Assembly (NCBI GenBank): GCA_019416935.1
Contig: DXWI01000002.1
Location: 62,001-126,000, forward strand
Origin: Clostridiales bacterium
GTDB lineage: Bacteria > Bacillota > Clostridia > Christensenellales > CAG-138
Reading direction: 5' to 3'
DNA length: 64,000 nt
How positions within the stretch are numbered: position 1 is the stretch's first letter; every line of letters starts with the position of its first letter. A program made the position numbers and the translations under genes. The notes under the pieces were generated by a model. It was not told the DNA's origin, did no database searches, and saw nothing but the letters and a program-made list of their open reading frames with translations. Below are positions 33,543 to 42,369 of this stretch, one piece after another.

Positions 33543-35459
33543 CTAAACATCAGCGCCAAGCGATTCCTCCGTTTCCGCCTGTTCGCGCGGCACGGTACCG
33601 GAGAACCGGAGGTATACCGCTCCATAGGGCGGAAGCTGGATGGAAAGCTGCTGTTCAAACGCGTCGAGCGGCTCGTCGATCGTCTCCTTCGGCGCATTCT
33701 CATATTCGCCGGTGCCGCCGTACTTTTCGGAATCGGTTGAAAACGCCTGGCTGAACACGCCGGCCGCGGGCACGCCCACGCGATAATCCTCCATGGGTAT
33801 CGGCGTGAAGTTGAACGCGCACAGCAGCGCGTTCCCCTGCTCGTCCATGCGCATCCAGACCGCAGCGGAATGAATGCTGTCGTCCGCCTGCAGCCAGCGG
33901 AACCCGCTCCACGAATCCTCGACCCGATAGAGCGCGCTCGTAGCGGTGTAGAACCGGTTCAGATCGCGCACCATGCGCTGCATCTGGCGGTGCTTGTCAT
34001 ATCCGAGCAGATGCCAGTCGAGCGAATCGTCGAATTTCCACTCGATGAACTGGCCGAACTCATCGCCCATAAACATGAGCTTTTTGCCCGGATGCGCAAA
34101 CTGATACGCAAACAGAAGTCTCAGCTGCGCAAACTTCTGCCAGTAGTCGCCCGGCATTTTGGACAGCAGGCTGCGCTTGCCGTGAACCACCTCATCGTGC
34201 GAAAACGGCAGCACATACGCCTCGGAGAAAGCGTAGCACAGCGAGAACGTCAGCTTATTGTGGTTCCATTTACGGAAAAAGCTGTCCATCTCCATGTAGG
34301 AGAGCATATCGTTCATCCAGCCCATGTTCCACTTGAACGCGAACCCGAGGCCGCCGTCCTGAAGGCTGTGCGTGACCTTCGGATAGGCCGAGCTCTCCTC
34401 CGCAAAGATCAGCTTCTCATACGGCAGCTCCTGCACCGCCTCGTTGAGCTTTTTGATGAAGGCGATTGCGCCAAGATTGTCCCGCCCGCCATACTGGTTG
34501 GGGAGCCATTCGCCGTCGGACTTGCCGAAGTCGAGATAGAGCATGCAGGAAACCGCGTCCACGCGCAGGCCGTCAAAGTGATATTCCTTGAGCCAGAACA
34601 GCGCGCTCGAGAGCAGGAAGCTGTGCACTTGCGTGCGGTCAAAGTTGAACAGCAGCGTGCCCCACTGCGGCATATCGCTGCGCCGTGGATCGGGATGCTC
34701 GTAGCAGCAGGAGCCGTCGAATTCTCTCAGGCCGTGCGCGTCGCGCGTAAAGTGCGCCGGCACCCAGTCCATGATGACGCCGATGCCGCGCTCATGCGCG
34801 CGGTTGACCAGGTACATCAGATCCTCCGGCGCGCCGTAGCGCGCGGTGGCCGCATAGAAGCCAGTGACCTGATACCCCCAGCTCGGATCATACGGGTATT
34901 CCATGAGCGGCATGAGCTCGATGTGCGTATAGCCCATGTCGCACACATAATCGATCAGCTCGTGGGCAAGGCCGCGATATCCAAGGCCCGTTTTCCACGA
35001 TCCCGGATGCACCTCGTAAATGCTGATCGGGCGTTTTTTTGCATCGCGCTGCTTTTTGAGAAATTCGCCGTCCGTCCACGCAAAGTCCGGCAGCTCGGCC
35101 ACCATGGAGGCCGTGCCGTCCGGTTCGCCGCGCACCGCATACGGGTCCGCGCGCAAAACCTCCCGTCCGTCGGCGGTGATGATGGAGTACTTGTACAGTT
35201 GTCCCTTTTGTGCGAATCCCAGATGCGCTTCCCACACGCCCGTCGTGCCGACCATATGCATGGGGTCGGCCTTTGGGTTCCATTCGTTGAAATCGCCGAC
35301 GACGCTGACCGCGCGCGCTTCCGGCGCCCAGACGGCAAAGCGGTAGATCCGCTCCCCCTGCGCCCCCGTGCACGCGTGGCAGCCCAGCGCGCGGTATGCG
35401 GCGGTGGATATCCCCTCATTGAAAAAATACAGTTCCGTGTCGTCAAGATGATACGCCAT
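33543..35459 (-). CDS. glgB: 1,4-alpha-glucan branching enzyme
   Basis: A GH13 transferase creating alpha-1,6 branches, about 638 aa. An N-terminal CBM48 (RFAVWAPEARAVSVVGDFNEW) is followed by the catalytic barrel: GVIMDWVPAHF, the nucleophile in FDGLRVDAVSCML, the acid/base Glu in FAEESSAYP, and FSHDEVVHGK. The start is ATG 35459 (MAYHLDDTEL) behind AAGGGG; the open frame continues 59 codons upstream across the promoter and is not used. It is first gene of the glycogen operon. Confidence 0.95.
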   Translation of the reverse strand: MAYHLDDTELYFFNEGISTAAYRALGCHACTGAQGERIYRFAVWAPEARAVSVVGDFNEWNPKADPMHMVGTTGVWEAHLGFAQKGQLYKYSIITADGREVLRADPYAVRGEPDGTASMVAELPDFAWTDGEFLKKQRDAKKRPISIYEVHPGSWKTGLGYRGLAHELIDYVCDMGYTHIELMPLMEYPYDPSWGYQVTGFYAATARYGAPEDLMYLVNRAHERGIGVIMDWVPAHFTRDAHGLREFDGSCCYEHPDPRRSDMPQWGTLLFNFDRTQVHSFLLSSALFWLKEYHFDGLRVDAVSCMLYLDFGKSDGEWLPNQYGGRDNLGAIAFIKKLNEAVQELPYEKLIFAEESSAYPKVTHSLQDGGLGFAFKWNMGWMNDMLSYMEMDSFFRKWNHNKLTFSLCYAFSEAYVLPFSHDEVVHGKRSLLSKMPGDYWQKFAQLRLLFAYQFAHPGKKLMFMGDEFGQFIEWKFDDSLDWHLLGYDKHRQMQRMVRDLNRFYTATSALYRVEDSWSGFRWLQADDSIHSAAVWMRMDEQGNALLCAFNFTPIPMEDYRVGVPAAGVFSQAFSTDSEKYGGTGEYENAPKETIDEPLDAFEQQLSIQLPPYGAVYLRFSGTVPREQAETEESLGADV

Positions 35460-35487
35460 AGTGTTCCCCTTTTGTATTCCTACTGCG

Positions 35488-35517
35488 ATTATACCATCGG
35501 TTTGTAAGAGAACACAA
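35488..35517 (-). promoter_or_regulatory. Glycogen operon promoter
   Basis: Minus strand TTGTGT (35512-35517), 18-bp spacer ending TGG, TATAAT (35488-35493): a perfect -10 with TGn extension, 29 bp before ATG 35459. Confidence 0.75.
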
Positions 35518-35674
35518 GCCTCATACGCGCGGTTTCGGGGCAACTCCCGTCCCGCGCGCCTCGAAAAAGCGATGTTCATGCCAATATCGCCCCTTTCGGC
35601 GCCGATGCGCATCAAACCCGCCCCTCCGCCGGGCAAAAATCCTGCCGGCGGCTGTCGTGCTTCTCCCCCTTCTA

Positions 35675-35683
35675 TGCTATAAT
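35675..35683 (+). promoter_or_regulatory. Extended -10 promoter for alaX
   Basis: TGCTATAAT (35675-35683); no convincing -35. ATG 35717 follows after 33 bp. Confidence 0.6.
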
Positions 35684-35716
35684 AAATCGATAGTATGCAA
35701 AATCGGAGGTTTCCCT

Positions 35717-36943
35717 ATGACCGATCGTCTGTATCTTTCCGACAGCCACCTGCAAAGCTGCGCCGCGACGGTGCTCTCCTGCGTGCAGACCGCGGACGGT
35801 TTCGATATCGTTCTCGACCGAACGGTGTTCTTTCCCAATGCCGGCGGCCAGCCCTGCGATACCGGCCTGCTGCGCTCAGAGGAGCGCGCTGTGGCGGTCG
35901 CCGGCTGCGACGAGGCGGACGGCGTGCTGCTGCACCATACAAACGCTGCTCTGCCCTTGGGCGCCGCCGTGCAGGCGGAGATCGATTGGGCGCGCCGATT
36001 TGACCTCATGCAGCAGCACACCGGCGAGCACCTGCTCTCCTATTCGGCGTATGCGCTGTTTGAGGCGGCAAACGTGGGCTTTCACCTGAATACCGTCTGC
36101 GGTACGATCGATCTGGACAAGCCGCTCTCGCCCGAGCAGGTGCGGCAGATGGAGCGCCGCGCAAACGAGCTGGCCGAGCGGGATCTGCCCGTTACCGCCG
36201 CGTGCTATGAGAGCGAGGATGCCATCGCCGGCCTACCGCTTCGCAAGCAGGCCGAGGGCCTGACCGCGCCGATCCGCATCGTGACGATCGAGGGTGCGGA
36301 CTGCTGCACCTGCTGCGCGCCGCACTGCCGCCGCACCGGCGAGATCGGGCTGCTGTTCCTGACCGACGCCGCGCCGTACAAGGGCGGCATGCGCCTGACC
36401 TTTTTGTGCGGGCAGCGCGCGCTGTTGCATGTACGCGCCATGCACGATACCGTCGATCACATCGCGCGCCGTTTCTCGACCGGGCGCGAGAGCGCCTTGG
36501 CGGCGGTGCAGAAGCAGGCCGACGAGCTGATTGCCGCAAAAAAGCGGGAGCGCACGCTCGCCGCGCGGGTGAGCGCCCATTTGGCCGACGAGCTGTACCG
36601 GAACGCGGACACGATCGGCAACACGCGCTTTGTTGCCGCACGCCTCGAGGACGTCGGCGCGGCACAGCTTCGTCCGCTCGCACAGCAGATCGCCGGCACG
36701 CAGCGCACGCTCGTGTTCCTCCTGACCGGGGACGGCGCACGCGTGCAGTACCTACTGTTCGCCGGCGGCGGCCTGCCGCTCGATATGGGCGAGCTCTGTC
36801 AGGCCGTCAATGCCGCGCTCTCCGGCAAGGGTGGCGGCCGCGGCACGCTCGCGCAGGGCTCGGCGGCCATGCAGCCGGGGCTGGACGAGACGTTTGAACA
36901 ATTGCGCGCCTACCTCGCCCAGCGGCTCAAGGCGCTCCGGTAG
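35717..36943 (+). CDS. Alanyl-tRNA editing protein AlaX
   Basis: A free-standing AlaRS editing domain that deacylates mischarged Ser- or Gly-tRNA-Ala. Of 408 aa, residues 1-110 are the AlaRS glycine-rich/beta-barrel part (FFPNAGGQPCDTG). The zinc/catalytic set follows: HTGEH (H101, H105) and CxxxH (C199, H203 within CTCCAPHCRRTGEIG). The last ~170 residues form a DHHA1-like C-terminus (coil, FAGGGLPLDMG), so it is the long AlaX type. ATG 35717 has TCGGAGG upstream; an in-frame ATG at 35657 precedes the promoter. Monocistronic. Confidence 0.9.
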   Translation: MTDRLYLSDSHLQSCAATVLSCVQTADGFDIVLDRTVFFPNAGGQPCDTGLLRSEERAVAVAGCDEADGVLLHHTNAALPLGAAVQAEIDWARRFDLMQQHTGEHLLSYSAYALFEAANVGFHLNTVCGTIDLDKPLSPEQVRQMERRANELAERDLPVTAACYESEDAIAGLPLRKQAEGLTAPIRIVTIEGADCCTCCAPHCRRTGEIGLLFLTDAAPYKGGMRLTFLCGQRALLHVRAMHDTVDHIARRFSTGRESALAAVQKQADELIAAKKRERTLAARVSAHLADELYRNADTIGNTRFVAARLEDVGAAQLRPLAQQIAGTQRTLVFLLTGDGARVQYLLFAGGGLPLDMGELCQAVNAALSGKGGGRGTLAQGSAAMQPGLDETFEQLRAYLAQRLKALR

Positions 36944-37139
36944 CAGGCCGCCGATTTGACGGAATTTCTGCTGCGGCAGGGATACCCTGGCTTGACGCTG
37001 CGCAGCAGAGCCTGCAGAGCACTGCAGGCTCTGCGTCAAAAGCGCCGCACAAACTGCTGCTTTTAACGAATTCCATGGTTTCTCCGGCGATGCTCCCGTG
37101 CGCGAACCGGCGGAGCGGTTCCTCCGGTGCTTTTTGGAC
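36944..37139 (-). repeat. Intergenic ~196-bp repeat, copy 1 (minus orientation)
   Basis: Read on the minus strand this aligns along its length with 39531-39727. Shared blocks are GAACCGCTCCGCCGGTTCGC (T in copy 2), ATTCGTTAAAAGCAGC, CTGCCGCAGCAG and AATTCCGTCAAA, ending GGCCTG. It starts at the base after the alaX stop codon and contains a perfect 12-bp stem (37006-37017 with 37022-37033) inside an outer TTGACG/CGTCAA pairing. No gene is present. Confidence 0.75.
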
Positions 37140-37144
37140 ATTCA

Positions 37145-37172
37145 AAACGGACAGCCATCGGACTGTCCGTTT
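37145..37172. terminator. Terminator between alaX repeat and anti-sigma gene
   Basis: 10-bp stem AAACGGACAG/CTGTCCGTTT with an 8-nt loop. It is T-rich on the plus side (TTTTTCTC) and lies downstream of both convergent genes. Confidence 0.7.
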
Positions 37173-37218
37173 TTCTCAACGTCTTTGTTTCGGCGCGGCG
37201 CGAGACAGGGGAGCTTTG

Positions 37219-38886
37219 TCAGGGGTCGATCGTAAATGTCAGCGCATACTGCGGATAATCCGTGCGAACGCGATCACTCCAAAAGCCGACCGCGCCCACA
37301 TCGTCCAGTTCGGCCGCCTCGCCGACCGCCAACTCCACGGTTTTCACGGTCTGTGGTTCTCCGTCCGTATCGAAATTCACACTGTACGCCGCAGTCAGGT
37401 GTACGATGCGGGGAACCAGCGTGATCTCCCGGATCTCGGGGAGCAGTTCGAGCGGAACCTCCCGCAGCCCGTTGAAATCGTAGAGCAAGCGCCCGTTTTC
37501 ATCCGTACCGTCGGCGTTGATACGGACGGCCCCCGGCACCCAGCTGCCCGCTTCGCCGTTAATCAACACCTGGAATTCCATGCTGTTCAGAAGCGCGTCC
37601 CGATCCTCCTTTGTCCACGTCTCGGGGAATTGAATCTCGGTCTGCATCTGTCTCACGCCCAGCGCGTTTACCGTGATTCCCGGCAGCGCCCGCATGGTGA
37701 GCCCGTCGAGCGAGACATGCCGGTTCATGAGCCGCCATATGCGGACGTCGTTCTCTACGAACCCCTCCTGCTGCGTCAGCGTGGTTTCCCCCGTCCATGT
37801 CACCGGCCTGCCCGCAGCGGAGCCCGTTCTGGCCGGCAAATGCTTGTAGCCCTCGACGTCGATCGTGACCTGTCCGAGCTTCGCCGCAAACACCGTGGTG
37901 TTCTCGCCTCTGTCTCCGTCGAGCATGAACTCCATGCGCATGCTCAGCTCCGCCGTCACCAGTCCGTTTTCATCGGCCATCGCTTCCAGCGCCGCCGGGT
38001 CGCGCACGGCCATGGCTGCACAGCCGGTGATGTCGTTCTCCTCCAGATAGGCCTTGTTGAATTTGTCGATCGCGGAAGTGTTGCCGTTCATCGTCGCCAT
38101 CTTGTCAAGATGCGAAGCAAGCGGCTCCTCGTTCCGTGCGGATTCGGCGACGCCCCATCCGCCGCTGGCGATGCGGGTGCCGTCCGGAAGCTCTAAAAAG
38201 CACCAGCTGTCCACCTCCCATCCGAGCTGATACGTTCCGTTCAGATATGCCTCCGGAACGGGCGCGCCGCCAAAGTAGCCATCCAGCTTTTCCACCGGAA
38301 TGATCGCGTGCGTCAGCGAGCCGCCGCAGCACTTCTCAAGCAGCCAAATGCCGCTGCCGTTGCAGAACGTCACGGTCTGCGTAATCTCTCTTCCGTCATA
38401 CAGTGTCTTGCCCAGCACGGTCGCCGGCTCCTCCCGGTCAAATGCCTCGCGCATGAGCGCCGACAGTTTCCCGTATTCCCCGCCGTCGGTGATCGCGCTG
38501 TCATTATCCTCCGGCGCGGCGGATGTGATGATCTCATCAAGCGCCTCGTTCGGCCTGCGCCCTTCCGGATTGCCGGAAAGATAGTCGCCGGGCGTGGTGA
38601 CGTCGATGCCGAACCAGCCGAGCACCTCCGCCCGCGCTTCGGGAATGCAGGCCACCAGCGTAAGCGCCAGCAGCAGCGCCGCCGCGGCCGCCCACCCGGC
38701 CCGCATCCGTTTTCCTGTATTTGTACGTTGCATACGTCGTTCTCCTTTCCGAGTCTCTCTCGGTTCCTCCCTGTCCGCTTCTGCAAACACGCGGGCAAGC
38801 AGCGCCGCCTCGCGCTCTGCGGGCAGCGCAATCCGTGAAAGGGAGGCTTTGATGCGCTCCTGTTGTTGTGCGTTCTGTTTCCGCAT
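37219..38886 (-). CDS. Membrane-anchored anti-sigma-factor-like protein
   Basis: About 555 aa, encoded 2 bp after an ECF sigma gene. The first ~63 residues are charged and Gln/Arg-rich (cytoplasmic, the presumed sigma-binding part). One transmembrane segment follows (AGWAAAAALLLALTLVAC, about 64-81), then a long extracellular domain (AEVLGWFGIDVTTPGDYLSG onward), as in clostridial anti-sigma proteins with large sensor ectodomains. ATG 38886 has GGGGAGG within the end of the sigma gene. No known ectodomain fold is recognised. The role as anti-sigma rests on gene order and topology. Confidence 0.75.
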   Translation of the reverse strand: MRKQNAQQQERIKASLSRIALPAEREAALLARVFAEADREEPRETRKGERRMQRTNTGKRMRAGWAAAAALLLALTLVACIPEARAEVLGWFGIDVTTPGDYLSGNPEGRRPNEALDEIITSAAPEDNDSAITDGGEYGKLSALMREAFDREEPATVLGKTLYDGREITQTVTFCNGSGIWLLEKCCGGSLTHAIIPVEKLDGYFGGAPVPEAYLNGTYQLGWEVDSWCFLELPDGTRIASGGWGVAESARNEEPLASHLDKMATMNGNTSAIDKFNKAYLEENDITGCAAMAVRDPAALEAMADENGLVTAELSMRMEFMLDGDRGENTTVFAAKLGQVTIDVEGYKHLPARTGSAAGRPVTWTGETTLTQQEGFVENDVRIWRLMNRHVSLDGLTMRALPGITVNALGVRQMQTEIQFPETWTKEDRDALLNSMEFQVLINGEAGSWVPGAVRINADGTDENGRLLYDFNGLREVPLELLPEIREITLVPRIVHLTAAYSVNFDTDGEPQTVKTVELAVGEAAELDDVGAVGFWSDRVRTDYPQYALTFTIDP

Positions 38887-38888
38887 GG

Positions 38889-39377
38889 TTACCGATCCTC
38901 CCCGATTGCAGTTTTGAGCAGCATTCTGCCGTGGCGCAGATACCGCCACACGGTTGCTTCGGATTTTTTCATGTGGCGCGCGATCTCCGCGCATGAGTAG
39001 CCCTCATAATAATGCAGATAGATCGCGGCCTTGTACTGTTCCGGCAGGGCGAAAATACTCTCCAGCGTTTCGTCCGTCCATTCCGGCGCCGTGCGCCGCT
39101 CGACCGCGTCCATATCCATATCCACACGCCGCCTCCACGCGGTGCGCAGCATGTCGCGGCACACGTTTGACGCAGTGACGATCAGCCACGCTTTCTCGTG
39201 CTCTGCCGAACGGAAGGCCGTTCCGTCCCGCATGAGTTTGAGGAACGTCGTTTGTACGGCGTCCTCCGCGTCCTGCGTGCAGCCGCGGAAGAACACCATG
39301 CACACGCGGTAGACGGTCTGCACATTCCTGTGATAGATGGCCGCCGTTTCCTCTCTCGTCCTGAAAAGCGCTTCCAA
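38889..39377 (-). CDS. ECF-type RNA polymerase sigma factor
   Basis: A sigma-70 family protein of about 162 aa. Region 2 spans TREETAAIYHRNVQTVYRVC and DAEDAVQTTFLKLMRDG (core and -10 binding), region 4 LPEQYKAAIYLHYYEGYSCA and EIARHMKKSEATVWRYLRHG (-35-binding HTH). The frame opens at GTG 39422 without a ribosome binding site; GGAGG lies 10 nt before the in-frame TTG at 39377, which I take as the start. It is followed immediately by its presumed membrane anti-sigma. Confidence 0.88.
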   Translation of the reverse strand: MEALFRTREETAAIYHRNVQTVYRVCMVFFRGCTQDAEDAVQTTFLKLMRDGTAFRSAEHEKAWLIVTASNVCRDMLRTAWRRRVDMDMDAVERRTAPEWTDETLESIFALPEQYKAAIYLHYYEGYSCAEIARHMKKSEATVWRYLRHGRMLLKTAIGEDR

Positions 39378-39490
39378 AGCTCCCGTTCCTCCAGTCCTGC
39401 TTGTATCCGAATGATCATTCACCCCAAATACGGATGAACCGCCGTATATCTGTCATCGATTGAAAAAATAAGCAGATCTCATAAATCACA

Positions 39491-39523
39491 AGCGGGGGCG
39501 TCCCATTTCGGAGCGCTCCCGCT
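39491..39523. repeat. 33-bp palindromic repeat, copy A
   Basis: AGCGGGGGCGTCCC ... GAGCGCTCCCGCT is an imperfect inverted repeat and a degraded form of the palindrome at 39729-39761. It lies 7 bp outside one end of repeat copy 2. Confidence 0.65.
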
Positions 39524-39530
39524 ACAGACC

Positions 39531-39727
39531 GTCAAAAAAGGCAACGGGCGAACCGCTCCGTCGGTTCGCGCACGAGAATTACACAGGAAGGACCATAATA
39601 TTCGTCAAAAGCAGCGACCAGAGCGGTGCTTTTGACACCTTGCTTGCAGGTTTGCAGCGTCAAACCTGCAAGTGTATTCCTGCCGCAGCAGCAATTCCGT
39701 CAAAAAACAAAGTTTTTTGACGGCCTG
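39531..39727 (+). repeat. Intergenic ~197-bp repeat, copy 2 (plus orientation)
   Basis: Inverted relative to 36944-37139. It contains three perfect stems: GTCAAAAGCA/TGCTTTTGAC (39604-39613 with 39627-39636), CTTGCAGGTTTG/CAAACCTGCAAG (39643-39654 with 39661-39672) and CCGTCAAAAAAC/GTTTTTTGACGG (39697-39708 with 39712-39723, running to the repeat end). The 39378-39924 gap consists of this repeat and its flanking palindromes; no gene is seen. Confidence 0.75.
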
Positions 39728-39728
39728 A

Positions 39729-39761
39729 AGCGGGAGCGTCCCATCCCGGGACGCTCCCGCT
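39729..39761. repeat. 33-bp palindromic repeat, copy B (possible terminator)
   Basis: Perfect 14-bp stem AGCGGGAGCGTCCC/GGGACGCTCCCGCT with a 5-nt loop, followed by ATTGTTTAT. It lies 1 bp outside repeat copy 2 and 164 bp past the stop of the PHP gene on the minus strand, so it may also end that transcript. Confidence 0.7.
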
Positions 39762-39924
39762 ATTGTTTATCCCCATTCTTTTCCGCAGGCCGGCCGCCCT
39801 GCTTTTTCCCCGTGTGGCCCGCCGCTTTCCGCATTGCGCGCAGAAAACGCGACCCGGCCGGCGGTGCATGTGCAATCGTGCGGCGGTTTTCAGCCGGTGC
39901 GGCGCGCGGCGCTGCCGCAAAGTC

Positions 39925-40641
39925 TCAGCATGGCGTGCGGGACTCCCCCACGCTTCGCTCCGCGCCGCGCACCAGCAGAATTTTGTTCCGTTCGAGGAGC
40001 GCCGCCTTCAGATCGGCCGCCGTTTGCAGCGGCTCCGGTACGGCCAGCCCGTTCTGCAGGCCGTCCACGCCGCGATGGTTGTCGGAACCGGCGGACACCG
40101 GCAGACCGTGCGCCGCAGCAAAGCGCCATGCGTCCTCGTTGACCTCGTCCGGGTCCCAGTAGTTCTCCGCCTCCACCCCGTCGAGAAGCGCGGCGTCCAG
40201 ACGTGCGGACGGGTCGGGGATATAGTCCCGGATGCGGAACGGGTGCGCCCAGAAGATCAGCCCGCCCGCGCGGCGCACCCGTTCGGAGAGCGCCGGCAGC
40301 AGCAGGCTGCCAAGGTTCGGATTGTCCAGAAAAAATGCGCGCGGCAGGCCGTAGAGCAGCACCTCCTTGGCCATGGGCAGACCGAACTCCACGCCGAAAT
40401 GCACCTCCATGCCGAACGTGCGCGCCACCGCCTCAGCCCGCTCCGCCGCGGAGAAAAAGCGCTGCATCTGTTCCGCCCAGGGCAGTTCGCGCGGCACGCA
40501 GGTGTTGCCGCGGCCGAAGTGATCCGTCAGCACGACGCCTCGGTATCCCGCCTTGGCGTAGGATGCGACCAGTTCCTCCGGCGTCTGCCGGCTGCAGGCG
40601 CTCCCCACGCTGGTGTGGCAATGCAGTTCATAATAGTACAT
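39925..40641 (-). CDS. PHP-domain phosphoesterase
   Basis: A 238-aa metal-dependent PHP protein. The N-terminal ELHCHTSVGSACS gives the HxH pair (H7, H9), then VLTDHFGRGN, HFGVEFGLPM, FWAHPFRIRDY and a C-terminal SAGSDNHRG, matching the metal ligands of the family. Likely a phosphoesterase acting on a small phosphate ester or nucleotide (relatives include 3',5'-nucleotide phosphatases and histidinol phosphatases). ATG 40641 (MYYYELHCH) follows GGGGAG; the longer upstream frame is rejected for lack of one and because it overlaps noncoding sequence. Confidence 0.82.
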   Translation of the reverse strand: MYYYELHCHTSVGSACSRQTPEELVASYAKAGYRGVVLTDHFGRGNTCVPRELPWAEQMQRFFSAAERAEAVARTFGMEVHFGVEFGLPMAKEVLLYGLPRAFFLDNPNLGSLLLPALSERVRRAGGLIFWAHPFRIRDYIPDPSARLDAALLDGVEAENYWDPDEVNEDAWRFAAAHGLPVSAGSDNHRGVDGLQNGLAVPEPLQTAADLKAALLERNKILLVRGAERSVGESRTPC

Positions 40642-40772
40642 GGTCTCACTCCCCATTTGATACAGTGAGCATACCCCGGGAGCGCAAAAAGCGCAAGCCG
40701 TGGGATACAAAAGCGCCGGCAATTCCATAAATCCGCAGGAAATCACCGGCGCAGCAGTCCGTTTTATGGTTC

Positions 40773-41336
40773 TCAGCCGACGAGAATGGCGCGGCAGGGC
40801 GCGCCCTCCGCTCCGCCGATCTTGAGCGGCGCGGCAAAGAGCGTATAATCGCCGTCGGGCGCGGCGGACAGGTCGAGGTTTTCGAGCACCGCAATGCCAT
40901 AGGTCAAAAGCGCCGTGTGCGCGGTGCACTCGTCATCGGGCAGGCCGATGGTCTGCCGGTCGGTGCCGACGAGCTTGACGCCCCGCGTATACAGATAGCC
41001 GATGGCGCTCTTGAGCAGATACCCCGGGCCGCGCAGCAGCACGCGATCGGAAACATGCACGCGCATGAAAAAAGCCGCGTCCAGGGGGCCGCTCGGCACG
41101 GTCAGCACCGTACAGGGGCCGTAAAACGCCTCGAGCGGGAGCGAGGCGATATCGCTGCCGCCGGGCAAAAAATGCAGCGGCGCATCCACATGCGTGGCCG
41201 CGTGCAGGCTCATCACGATCGCCTGCAGCTGGTACCCGTCCGCTTCGTGCGTAGCCAGCGTGTGCATGCGCGGCGCCGGATCGCCCGCATATGGCGCGGC
41301 GGCGGTCAGCTCACGCGAAATATCGATGATCGGCAT
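40773..41336 (-). CDS. Cyclase-family (kynurenine-formamidase-like) hydrolase
   Basis: A 187-aa metal-dependent hydrolase of the cyclase superfamily. It carries IIDISRELTAAAPYAGDPAP at the N-terminus and the metal motif HAATHVDAPLHF (family pattern HxGTHxDxPxH, with Ala in place of Gly). YLYTRGVKLVGTDRQTIG is the usual Asp-containing block. Relatives hydrolyse N-formylkynurenine or cyclic amides; the substrate here is open. ATG 41336 sits behind AAAAGGAG. It is transcribed from a near-consensus promoter divergent from nfnA. Confidence 0.8.
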   Translation of the reverse strand: MPIIDISRELTAAAPYAGDPAPRMHTLATHEADGYQLQAIVMSLHAATHVDAPLHFLPGGSDIASLPLEAFYGPCTVLTVPSGPLDAAFFMRVHVSDRVLLRGPGYLLKSAIGYLYTRGVKLVGTDRQTIGLPDDECTAHTALLTYGIAVLENLDLSAAPDGDYTLFAAPLKIGGAEGAPCRAILVG

Positions 41337-41379
41337 GAAAACTCCTTTTGTCGGCAATGGGCGAATTCTGTTAAATTTC

Positions 41380-41408
41380 AGTATACGCCCTTGTCCGTCA
41401 ACGGTCAA
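41380..41408 (-). promoter_or_regulatory. Promoter of the cyclase-family gene
   Basis: Minus strand TTGACC (41403-41408), 17-bp spacer, TATACT (41380-41385). Confidence 0.75.
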
Positions 41409-41459
41409 CCGATGTTTCGGAACAAATGGGCAAAACGGCGGTTTTGGCCGTTTGAAACC

Positions 41460-41488
41460 TTGTGTTTTCAAGCGTTTTCCGCTATACT
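41460..41488 (+). promoter_or_regulatory. nfnA-nfnB promoter
   Basis: TTGTGT (41460-41465), 17-bp spacer, TATACT (41483-41488). Confidence 0.7.
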
Positions 41489-41526
41489 AATACGATAATC
41501 GACTGGAAAGGAGCACGATTACCCGC

Positions 41527-42369
41527 ATGTACGAAATCGTCAAAAAGCGTGCGCTGCACGATACCGTTACGCTCATGGAGGTGCACGCGCCTGCCGTCGC
41601 CCGCAAGGCAAAGCCGGGCCAGTTCATCATTCTGCGCATCGACGAGAACGGCGAGCGCATCCCGCTGACCATTGCCGGCAGCGACCGGGAGAAGGGCACG
41701 ATCACCATCATCTTCCAGAAAGTCGGCTATACGACAAAGCGGCTGGACTTTCTCAATGAGGGGGACAGCATCCTCGATTTCGTCGGCCCGCTCGGCGTCG
41801 CCTCGGAGTTTGATGGCATGAAAAAGGTCGCGGTCATCGGCGGCGGTCTGGGCGTGGCCATCGCCTACCCGCAGGCAAAAGCGCTGCACGATCTCGGCGT
41901 AGAGGTGGATGTGATCGTCGGCTTCCGCAACACCGGATTGATGATCCTGATGGACGAGCTCAAAGATGCCTCCACGAACCTGTTCGTCATGACCGACGAC
42001 GGCTCGAACGGCCACAAGGGCTTCGTGACCAACGCGCTCGAGGAGCAGCTCAAGGCGGGCGTGCAGTACGACCATGTCATCGCCATCGGCCCGCTGATGA
42101 TGATGAAAAACGTGTGCAGTCTGACCAAGGAATACAACATCCCCACGATCATTTCCATGAACCCGATCATGATCGACGGGACCGGCATGTGCGGCTGCTG
42201 CCGCGTTACGGTCGGCGGCGAGATGAAGTTTGCGTGCGTCGACGGGCCCGATTTCGACGGGCATCAGGTCGATTGGGATGAAGCGATCGCCCGCGGCAGA
42301 ATGTATAAAAAGGAAGAGCAGGAGAGCATGGAACGCCATGTATGCAATCTGACAGGAGGTGTGCGCTGA
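41527..42369 (+). CDS. nfnA: NfnA: NADH-dependent reduced ferredoxin:NADP+ oxidoreductase, subunit A
   Basis: The FAD/NAD(H)- and 2Fe-2S-binding small subunit of electron-bifurcating transhydrogenase, 280 aa. It has a flavin-binding barrel (PGQFIILRIDENGERIPLTI), the nucleotide motif VAVIGGGLGVAIAYP, and a C-terminal 2Fe-2S site in GTGMCGCCRVTV with the last Cys in KFACVDGPDF. The complex couples NADPH, NAD+ and ferredoxin in the cytoplasm. The ribosome binding site AAAGGAG is 13 nt before the ATG, longer than usual. nfnB overlaps its stop by one base (TGATG). Confidence 0.9.
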   Translation: MYEIVKKRALHDTVTLMEVHAPAVARKAKPGQFIILRIDENGERIPLTIAGSDREKGTITIIFQKVGYTTKRLDFLNEGDSILDFVGPLGVASEFDGMKKVAVIGGGLGVAIAYPQAKALHDLGVEVDVIVGFRNTGLMILMDELKDASTNLFVMTDDGSNGHKGFVTNALEEQLKAGVQYDHVIAIGPLMMMKNVCSLTKEYNIPTIISMNPIMIDGTGMCGCCRVTVGGEMKFACVDGPDFDGHQVDWDEAIARGRMYKKEEQESMERHVCNLTGGVR

